64,000 bases of DNA from Catonia carolina. Its lineage: Eukaryota; Arthropoda; Insecta; Hemiptera; Achilidae. The DNA is taken from contig JAQMRL010000002.1 of NCBI GenBank assembly GCA_035578175.1, positions 101,968,748 through 102,032,747 of the forward strand, given 5' to 3'. Position 1 is the stretch's first letter. Each line of letters begins with the position of its first letter. A model generated the notes under the pieces. The model was not told the DNA's origin and did no database searches. It saw only the letters and a list, made by a program, of their open reading frames with translations. A program made the translations under genes and the position numbers. This document shows, in pieces, positions 55,430 through 64,000 of this stretch.

Positions 55430-57075
55430 CCTTCTGTATTAATTTTTTAATTATTTTGAATATTGTGTTTACTCTTTTTGTAAAATTTTCTTTTTCTCTG
55501 ATACTTTTAATTAAGGCTACGTATTAAGGAATTTTTTTGTAGTTATTTTTTTAAATATATTTCTATAATTTTTTATAGTATAATGTAACCGATGTATATT
55601 TTTGTATTGTAACTTATGACTTCGTTGTTTATGCAACATCGAATAAATTCTAAAAAAATTACACTTACAAAAATAGTACAATATAAATTATTTGAAAAAA
55701 GTGCTAATAGATTTTTTGCACTAAAAATGTGGTACCAAATCTGATGTTGTCGTCATGGGAAAATTTGTTTTTACTGTACCTAGTGAAGTCCGTTGTTTTT
55801 CTAACCAGTTTGTCGTAACGAAAACGTCAAATTATAAATTCCAACTATTCTCAATTTTACCCGGTCAGTCGTGCTGCATACAACATTAATGATTAAATAA
55901 TTAAGTTTATTAATTTATTTCTTCAAAAATTGACTGATTTAATTCGGTTTACGACAGAAAGTTATAATTTGCTACTAGTCATTCTAAAAACATTTTAATT
56001 CAAAAATTGCAGCCTTTAAATAAGAATATTAATATGGAATACTGATCTGATTATTAAATTGGATGGTTAGCCGCAACTGAACCACTTAATTTTCTTATGA
56101 AATTTATTTGAGCTCTGTTATGCCGCCGGCCACACTTTCTTTATGGGTTCATTTTAAATTTAAAACAACAGTGGTTTTAGTAAAATGAACTATTTAATCT
56201 AAACGCTGAATAAATTTTATATTAAACTGCTCTCATTCCATTTCACACGTGTTGATCTTACCTGTGAGTATTTCTAGTATTTTTGTTCGTTTTAAGCCGG
56301 ATTACAATTTAAATGATTTAGGTGGTACCGGGAACAGCATATTTTACCCGCTTCAGACAACGTTTTTGAGTTTACGGGAGGGCTTATAAAAACTTCACTC
56401 GGCAATATGGAATAATAACAATTTCTCTGACAATTTAAAACCGTTGATCAGAGGAGTTTATTCATAAAAACTAATAGACTACATATATCTATTTACACAA
56501 AAAAATCTTAAAGCAATAGATCAATTGGTCAAATACAATAAGACCCTTCTGTACTAATGTCAAGGTATCTAATGAACAGTCAGTGAAATGTTTTGTGTAT
56601 TAAATTTCTAATAAACTATTACAGAGTTAGATTAGTATTAAACTGCAAACAAAGAAGCTAACTACTAGAAGAAAAAAGTTAATCACCTTATCAAACATTC
56701 GATAATGTACATAAAAAATGATTGCTGTTACAAAATAAATACAGTAGAACCATGAAAAAGTATTGTAAATATTTTTTTCCGTACTTTTATTTGACAATCA
56801 GTCATTCTAGTCTACTTTCTGTCATTTAAATATGAATTTAGATTAAACCTGGAAATTTTTATGTCGTTTATTAGAACTTCCTGCCAAATTAATGCCACAA
56901 GTAGTAACTTCTGCATGACCTGTTTCCATTCGCGGTTCCTTGTTGTGTTTTGAAGAAATGAATCAGTCCTCTACTATGCAACCTGTTCTATAATATCTAC
57001 TGATAGAATTATTATCCGTTGCATTAATTTTATTCTAAAAATTAAAAATGGTTTTTGATGTCCACCACTCGGAAT
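55430..57075. other. Intergenic, AT-rich
   Basis: No gene or repeat recognised on either strand. Confidence 0.5.
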
Positions 57076-57077
57076 TT

Positions 57078-57235
57078 TTTTTATTTAAAGTTACATCAAC
57101 ATCTTCGTTATTAGCGACTACTGTGGGATATGGAACGGCACATTTGATATGTATACTAATAATTTTCGAGCCGGGAATCTAATCCGGAAACTTCCACTAT
57201 GTAGACTAGAGTGATAACCACTACGTCCAGGAGGT
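57078..57235 (-). repeat. Family B SINE
   Basis: Minus orientation. Plus-strand landmarks are AAAGTTACATCAACATCTTC, TTATTAGCGACTACTGTGGG, and a head ending near CACTACGTCCAGGAGG. B-box degraded. Confidence 0.65.
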
Positions 57236-57829
57236 TATCTCTTTCAGATTATTATTTTTATAATTTTTAGACTATTGTGTTTTCTTTCGTCCATCCTGTG
57301 ATTTTTTTTTACTCTTGCGTGGAAGTTCTGAGCTCGATTTGATTGGCACGTTTGCTTGTTTTATTCCAACTTAGTTAAAATTACATTAAGACTATTAAGG
57401 TTTATCGAATATATAAAAAATTTGTTACATTAGTCATTTCGGATACGTTCTTTGAAAGGTCCGTAGAATTTAATATTTTAGGTCTGTATTTTTTATGCGT
57501 CTCCATCAATTTTGCAATTATTTATTATTTTATACCCAGCCTACGCCATCAACGGGCCCATATGAGAGAGCAATTCGCTTGTAAATACCAAAGAAATATG
57601 TAGCCTAAGTGCAATAATAATGAACAATGTTAATGTAGGAGAGGAAAATCGGGTCATATGAAATGGGAATGATCGTTATTTACGTCTTTGATTTTGTTAC
57701 AGTTATATTTACAGACTTAACATAATAAACAAAAGGACTATATTTGGAACCCTATGAAGTATATAGTATCGGAGGCTTCCTAGTACGTAACCTACTTGCT
57801 GTTTAATTCGGACGAAGTCTTGTGAACTA

Positions 57830-58140
57830 ATTTAGCGGAGCGCAGCTCGGGTGGATAGGTTTCAGAGGGAACTGTACCGACAGTGCATTTCCTGTAGTAC
57901 TATCATAATGGTGCGCCTCCCGCGAGCCACTCACACACTCAGGTAGGCCTTCGTGAAACGGAAAACAAGAGACAGTGGGAAACCACGCAAGAGCGATCGA
58001 GTACAGCAACAGCACCAGTAGATTCGAGAAGATTTTTGGCATATTCTGTACTTGCTTCTCCCTTCTGCCTCACCCCCCGCAAACATCCCTCTTCGTATTC
58101 TAACTACACAGCATCTACCCTACTGACTTGGTTAACCTTG
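57830..58140. other. GC-richer unexplained patch
   Basis: Stands out from AT-rich flanks. It includes an ATG in moderate context near 57908 followed by an ACTCAG/GTAGGC donor-like site, giving a possible 12-codon start exon (MVRLPRATHTLR). No upstream or downstream exon supports it. Confidence 0.2.
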
Positions 58141-58514
58141 AGAATCAACGACGAGGAAATACCTGCCCTGCCTTGTGTCCTTATATCTTATACCTGGCTT
58201 TCAAAATAATTAGGCTATAACGAATTTTATAAATTTATGTCTAATTGTAATAATCACCCCTACCTTTGAATTCTTATCTGGAAATCTATATAGTAATCAT
58301 TTTGAATTTTCCACCACCAGTCATTTGATTATTGAAGTATTATAATTTGCTATATAATTTAAAAGAAAAACAAAATGTTCGTTAAATAACTTGGAGAATA
58401 ATTTCTAGAAATGTTTCTTTATAATAGGTATTTGATAAAATTTTAATAAAATATTCATTGTTTATTTCGTGTGGACATCAGCATTGACATGAGATTATTT
58501 TAACCATTAAAGTA

Positions 58515-58685
58515 TGAAATGACTGGATCCATGACGTCGTAGCTACCATGCTAGACTAAAAAGCGGAATATCCCGGGCTCGATTTTCGGCTAGAGTCTGG
58601 AAATTATCAGAAGTTAAAACTAACCGTTCTATAACTCATTGCAGTTGCTTTTGACCAAGCTGCTAATCTGACTTTAAATTCAAAA
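58515..58685 (+). repeat. Family B SINE
   Basis: The plus strand has CGTAGCTACCATGCTAGAC, CCCGGGCTCGATTTTCGGC (degraded B box), AGAGTCTGGAAATTATCAG, and an end at GACTTTAAATT. Confidence 0.62.
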
Positions 58686-59159
58686 TGAGGAACATTTTGA
58701 ACACATTAGATGGAATGCAAAGAGAAACACACTAAATTGTATACATTCGTTCGACACGCTTTTATATCAAACTTAGATTATATTTTTAAAAAATAAGTTA
58801 GTGGCAATATTGCTGAAATCTCTTTACAAGTTCAATTAAGATCGACATCGGTCTAAAATAATTTTCGAATTATAAATTTTCTAGGTTGGAAGTATGGATA
58901 AATCTATCCATAAATCTGACTTGATGTACAGGTGGTCCTCTATTTAATCGTGTTAAAGTCTGGTCCAGCACCGCCGTTAAATCCGAACCTTCAAAAAAGG
59001 AATTTGTGAATTTGTATATGTACAGTGATCCTATGCACTTCATTAGGAAGTACAATAGGACATTAATCATAATTATAGACATATTACGGAATAAAGGGGA
59101 AATATTATCAATAACTCTTTGCCCATTAATGAATTTAACTCATATTTTGTGAAATTACA

Positions 59160-59500
59160 GGGCACTTTTGTTATTTCTCAAACCAAAGAATTGACTTTAA
59201 ATGTTTGGTTGTACGGCATTTAACTTTGGGGACCTAACAGCAGAAGTAACATAGAGGTAATTCAAAGGTTCCAGAATAAGGTTCTTCGTGCTATAACAAG
59301 GGCGCCATGGTTTCCAAGGAATGCAGAAATACAGCATTATTACAACCTTCCTGATGTTATGGACGAAGTCAGGCGTTTTAATATAAAATACTATAAGGCA
59401 AGACTTGAAAGTCACGAAAATGAATGAGCCATAAATTTTCTAAACAATGCAGAAGAAGTTAGGCGCCTGAAACGTTACCATGTTTTGGACTCGTCTGAAA
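59160..59500 (+). mobile_element. Jockey-clade-like LINE C-terminal remnant
   Basis: The plus strand reads WLYGI, a stop, LWG, then SNIEVIQRFQNKVLRAITRA followed by PWFPRNAEI, NLPDVMDEVRRFNIKYYKAR, and after another stop INFLNNAEEVRRLKR. These match the YGIQLWGxAxxSNIxxIQRxQSKxLRxIxxAPWYV and RRLKR blocks of Jockey-type elements. The TAA inside YGI-LWG replaces a glutamine codon, so the copy is dead. Confidence 0.75.
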
Positions 59501-59504
59501 GAGT

Positions 59505-61680
59505 TTAAATGTACAAAAATTGTAGTGAAAAGTATTCCATATTGTAAAATGTAAAATATCTTTGTACATAGTAATTTTCTGTGTGAACACATGAGTAATT
59601 GATATAATGAGAGGTACTCAGGGTAATGAGGCCTCAACTTGTGATTTGTAAATTCAAAAGATTTATTTATAGTTTATTTTAAAAAAACTGATTGCAAATA
59701 ATGTTATTTAAAAAAACATGTGAAGGGGTGGGGCAAAATTTTTCTTTTCTTAAATGAGTGACGTTAAATCCGAGCCACGGAACAAAGTCTCTGAGGCTTC
59801 ACAAAACGTTTGCTTAGACGGAGGAACTTGATGTGAATTTTCTGGTACAGATGTCATTATAAATTTAAAAAATCATTGGCATGGCCAACAGTAATCCTTT
59901 GAACTAGTCAAATATCTGATGTTAATCGTTTTACATAATATCCATACAAAACATGATTGTAGGAGTGATTAACGGTAAAAATTTAATTTGTTTATTAATC
60001 AGTACAGAGAGGTAAAAATTAACATGCAACCGTTTATATTTGTCACCCTCATTTCTATTATTTATAAATTTATAAATGTGAACACGAATTAATAATAATT
60101 TATTGTAGAATAGTAAACAATAAAAAAGAGTGACCATAATTTGTAGCTGTCGAATTAAATATTTATGTAATATGTATATACGAGTAATATATTATAGTAC
60201 TGGTTTCATTAAAAAGTGGTAGGTAGGCTTTGTATGTGTACAAAGAGCGAGGAGCGAGAATTGGTCGGGTAGGCCTTCATACAGGAAATTGTGAGTCATG
60301 CCCAGTAGGGCGAGACCCGAGTGTACACCGCTCGCTGGTCCCCCTTTGCACTCCTCCACGACAATAATTCCGTTTCCTATTTGTACAGTCTGTTATCAGT
60401 TAACGTAGCGCCCTTTACTATTTATTTTTTCAAGGGAACTGTGTGTACTAGTACGTTAATTGGACGATTCAACTGAAGAAAATAATTCTAAGCAATAACA
60501 CTATTTTCAATAAAATTTATTGTTTGGTTTGTAATGGATATTAGGCCTACATCACGTAATTACATATTTCTACAACTTCTTAATAGCATAAATTATGTTC
60601 TTATTCTACATAGAAACTCTCAGATTTCGTAATCTATAATTGTCCTTATCTCCTTTTGATATGATTTAGTCAAATCATTTTAAGAACTTAAACTATGGAA
60701 CGGGATGTTAATTTACTGTTTATACCAATTAACTCTTCCATGATACATGCGGCAAGGAATCCCAAACATAGCTAAATTTTTTAAATAGTTTTGTTTCAGT
60801 GAATCATTGGAGACTGCAGCGGATGCATATCTTCCCCAACGTAGAATTGTGGCACTATCACATAGTTGTCATGCACGTGCTTAGTTCAGTCAAATATGTC
60901 TTAGTTTAAAGCGGGGATCCACTACCCACGCTGTTATTGGTTTTTCGATTTTATTGTGTACCTAAAATAGAGATAAAAATGTACAATTGTAATCATAAAC
61001 CTATCTCTCCTTTCCGTCAGGACCAGATAGCCACCGCAGAAGCAGCTCACGCCGTAGTGAACGTATAGAAGCAGTTTATGGTTATAAATTAAATACACTT
61101 TTTTTACTATTTTATTTATTTTGAAACTGTAGAAAACAACCAGCAAAGTTGTTCACAATTAAATTTTAAAAAAATCCAACCGCGTTAATGGCTTTGAGGA
61201 GGACACAACCCAGCGATAGCTCTCCAGAGAACGATAATTGCGTTCATTTTTTAATTGTATTTTTGTGTACGTAATAAGTGTTACAGTTGCGTTAATGTAC
61301 CATGTCTCTACTCCATCGGCGTTTCAGTCGTCTTTGTGCGATTCCTAGTAGGCCTGCAGTATTTATATTGCGTATTAAGGGATTGTTATGATTTTGAAGT
61401 TTGCCTCTGAACGTGCGGTATAATTTTAGATGTGTGTGTCGGCGTAAAAAACGCGTAATTCATCGTGTATTGGATACGTAACTCGAGCAGTTACTGATAG
61501 AAAAGCCATCAGTAATTACATCATAAATTGCTATCATAAATACACTTGAAGATACGGCAAGACAGGTTATGCTACGAAATTCGAAAACAATGTTTAAACC
61601 CACTTATTTTAATCTAGTTTATAGTTCTGCAGGTCCACGTAAACTGTTTTCTTCGCTAAAATCAAAACTATTCGCAAAAA
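59505..61680. other. Intergenic, AT-rich, with a GC-richer patch near 60230-60370
   Basis: The patch includes GAGCGAGGAGCGAGAATTGG and CCGAGTGTACACCGCTCGC. No frame or repeat match was found. Confidence 0.4.
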
Positions 61681-61681
61681 C

Positions 61682-62064
61682 GTAACGAAAACTTTTACTG
61701 TAGAGCGGACGCCAAATAAAACTTGCCGGTGTAGCTGCGCGAACAGTTCAGATTCAATGGGTAGATTTTGTGTCTTAGTACCGTATTGCCTATTAAATCG
61801 CAGGCGCTGAACGATGTAAATTATCATCTATTAGCGACGTTAAAAACATTCATTGTATACAACAGTTAACGCCTACCACATACTTATATTTTCAGGTTAG
61901 CTAATATACAGTATAACGTTGCGAGAGTGTCTTGACTCTGATCACAGCTAGTACATTACTGACCCCCACCACTCGCATAGGCAACCGATCCCGCCATTAC
62001 CAAAATAAACCTTCTGCGCACTCAAGAAATCCGGCAAGCTTAATTGGCGTCCGCTCTACGTTAC
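61682..62064. repeat. Widely spaced inverted repeat upstream of the candidate exon
   Basis: TAGAGCGGACGCCAA (61701-61715) is exactly complementary to 62044-62058. A few bases inward CTTGCCGG (61722-61729) pairs with CCGGCAAG (about 62031-62038), and GTAACG/CGTTAC pair further out. Arms of about 35 bases flank some 300 bases. It could be a MITE or an inverted duplication; no target duplication was identified. Confidence 0.5.
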
Positions 62065-62418
62065 TGCTCCTTAATGCAAACGCTCGCTTGATTGCTGCGC
62101 TGTTCGGCAGCAGATCACGAAAATGAGCCAAGTGGGCACCTCTCCTTTGTGGCCAATTATCCTAAACTTATCCTATTATCCGTCAAATATTCTGCGTTCC
62201 ATGTTTTCCGTGGCATCTTTCTCTAGAACTTCTCAGCTTCTATAAAGATGTTTTTGTTGAATTAAACTCGTAGGTCGTGTCAGGCTTCCCTGGTATTCGA
62301 TCGGTCGCATTCACTTGATTGTGGAAACTTAATTGTCACCGTTGTATGATAGTGTCGGAGGTTACTCCTTATAAACAATTATGTTGTTATTAATATTACT
62401 ATTTTTTTTTTGTTTCAG

Positions 62419-62479
62419 GAAAGTTGGCGGCGGTGGCAGCTGTTCCAGTGATCTCATCATGGGGCTAACCATAACTCAG
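62419..62479 (+). CDS. Candidate start-codon exon of an unidentified gene (partial)
   Basis: A long T-run and TTTCAG acceptor (AG at 62417-62418) lead into a GC-rich 61-base segment with ATG at 62459. The context is favourable: A at -3 and G at +4. The encoded start is MGLTITQ, after which a donor CAG/GTACAT follows at 62480, leaving the frame at phase 0. Gly2 with Thr6 fits the N-myristoylation pattern MGxxxS/T. Arf4-type GTPases begin with MGLTIS, so an ARF-like protein is one possibility, but seven residues cannot identify a gene. No continuation exon was recognised in the remaining 1.5 kb. The upstream part would be 5' UTR following an intron. The whole exon is a prediction. Confidence 0.35.
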
Positions 62480-62484
62480 GTACA

Positions 62485-63411
62485 TTATCAAGTAAAACTT
62501 TACTACTTTTAAGTTATCACTGGATAAGTTTAATAAACACAGCCATAGGTGTAGCCTCGGTGGGGCGCTTGCCCGCCCTGGCTCATTTAGTAAAACAAAA
62601 ATTATAGGTCAATGGGAATAGTATTGTGCGGCAAGAAACCATGTTATCGTCGTGGCGGGAAAACATCAACTTGTTTTTCTGTTTCTGTTCCCTATTTAAG
62701 CGCTCCAATCAATGAGTCAGTTGTGAAGCTGAACTTCGGTACAACCAATGGAAAGGAAAAACGTATGAAATGCCTAACTGAAGGAGAAAGAAGTTGCTGT
62801 CTAGTTAAAGAAACGAAACTGTTCTACCCACCGATAAAACAGGCACTATTATCTCTCTTGCACTGCTCTGCACAACGTGTACTATCAAAATATCCTTGAG
62901 CACCTTACGCAGGGTAAAAACTTGATTAGGTTAACAATGACAGGAAATCGCCTTAACGGTTTTTGTATAATAAGTGCGCATAAAAAGAGGTTCTGGAAAC
63001 TAAAGATAAATTTGAGAAAGAAATTTTGTCAAGATTTAGCCAGAACTCCCGTAGGCTAGTGAAGAAATAAGATTTAAATACATTCGAATAACATTGCAAC
63101 TAATTACTTTAAGCGTTTTTTTCATAATTTTCAAATAATTTTTCAAATGTTCAAATAAAAACATTTTTTTTTAAAAAAACCTTTATCTAGTTTTGCTACC
63201 TCCCTGAAAAAATCGTGACTACGCCTCGCAGTCTTTCATGACTACCATCTAGACAATTTTTTACTTTCTCTTGCCTATATGAATATATAGGAAAGAAAGT
63301 AGGTACCTATTGTTTTCATTTCGATTTTTTTAAATCGAGATCTCCGATCTACGCGTTTTCAGATCCCCTGAACCCAAAAAAAACATGCTTTTAGCGATTG
63401 GTCTCTGTGTG

Positions 63412-63499
<88 letters not shown>

Positions 63500-64000
63500 C
63501 TAAATATCTCAAGAACGGAATATCGTACGAACTGAAACTTAAGTTAGGTACCACTAGAGGACCCGACTCAAAATTTTCATCAAAATCGGTCAACCGGAAG
63601 TAGTAGTTTAATCGTGTCATTTTTCACTTTTTTGCGATTTTCTCAAAAACGGCTCCTACGATTTTTTTTAAATCGCCTCATTTACTATATTTTTTATACT
63701 CTACAAGATAAGGTAGGCGCCATGTCTGCTGAAATTCTTGGGGAGGCTCTTTCCTCGTAGAAAAAAATGGTTTTTCTAAGTTTTCGGCTTTAATATGCAT
63801 TTTAGCGCAAATATGTACTACAGTAAAAGTTGTAGAGAATTTAAAATGCTACAACTTCTATTTCAAACATTTTTTGTACAACGCTTAGTTTAGCGGCAAT
63901 TAGTAATTTTCTGGGTTTTTTTCAAAATATGTAAAAAATCGATTTTTTAAGATTTCAGTTTTATTATGTATTTTACTACAAAAGTGTATATATAATCAAA
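62485..64000 (+). other. Probable intron/intergenic sequence after the candidate exon
   Basis: If the exon at 62419-62479 is real, this is intron. A 95-codon plus-strand frame (62612-62899) has no recognised domain and no good acceptor at its start. From about 63240 the sequence looks like a dispersed repeat with the GT microsatellite in it. Confidence 0.35.
63405..63497. repeat. (GTGC)n/(GT)n microsatellite
   Basis: GTGC units followed by a long pure GT run. It sits inside a dispersed-repeat-like context (63240-64000) with phrases such as ATCAAAATCGGTCAACCGG. Confidence 0.95.

Noticed and set aside
57840..57960. Possible start exon MVRLPRATHTLR followed by a donor
   Set aside because: No upstream acceptor or promoter and no downstream exon. 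Kept only as a GC-rich patch.
62612..62899. 95-codon plus-strand frame downstream of the candidate exon
   Set aside because: No acceptor site near its start in a usable phase and no domain. Could not be linked to the candidate exon.
63330..63620. 96-codon minus-strand frame with a Thr-His repeat
   Set aside because: Translation of the GT microsatellite.
1..64000. CRISPR arrays, bacterial operons, ribosome binding sites, terminators, prophage
   Set aside because: The window is eukaryotic. No regularly spaced repeats or prokaryotic gene organisation exist here.

Overview
This is a eukaryotic, almost certainly insect, nuclear window. It is AT-rich, gene-poor, and full of decayed transposable elements. 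The one clear gene encodes an achaete-scute homolog whose basic region (RRNARERNR) is the insect form. The mixture of RTE-like, CR1-like, R1-like and Jockey-like retrotransposon ends, mariner-type transposase remnants and several tRNA-derived SINE families suits an insect with a repeat-rich genome. A hemipteran is my guess, but the sequence does not prove it.

Genes: the intronless proneural bHLH gene lies at 37911-38423 (+) inside a GC-rich island. Its upstream sequence has a TATA box, an arthropod initiator, a CACGCG box and a proneural-type E-box. A second, much weaker gene signal is a probable start-codon exon at 62419-62479 (+), ending after codon 7 at a splice donor. Its downstream exons are not recognisable here. 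No other host gene, true tRNA, rRNA or CRISPR array could be supported.

Repeats: I define families by comparing sequence within the window. Family A is a roughly 395 bp SINE-like element with 3' hairpins and an (AAC)n tail. Family B is a tRNA-derived SINE of about 160-190 bp (nine copies). Family C is a second tRNA-derived SINE of about 310 bp. Family D is a third tRNA-derived SINE whose 3' domain carries a CGTCTG/CAGACG inverted repeat. Family E is a roughly 235 bp repeat ending in a GGCC hairpin. Family F is a roughly 115 bp direct repeat. There are seventeen LINE 3' fragments, two of them with clear target-site duplications (26524-27141 and 33864-34591). There are also two mariner-type pieces (29160-29720 and 54272-55025), a possible pogo-like element, and several microsatellites.

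Layout: 1-13 kb holds SINEs and RTE-like debris. The stretch 13-16 kb includes GC-rich, possibly regulatory DNA. The stretch 16-23 kb holds LINE ends, including two tandem 3' ends in (TTA)n. At 25-34 kb there are a possible pogo-like element, LINEs, SINEs, a mariner fragment and two CpG-rich patches. The R1-like insertion and another RTE copy lie at 33.8-37 kb, and the proneural gene at 37.6-39 kb. The stretch 39-42 kb is an AT-rich 3' desert. SINE, LINE and mariner insertions, several nested, fill 42-60 kb, and 61-64 kb holds the candidate exon and further repeats. Most ORFs of 60-110 codons are chance or repeat-borne.
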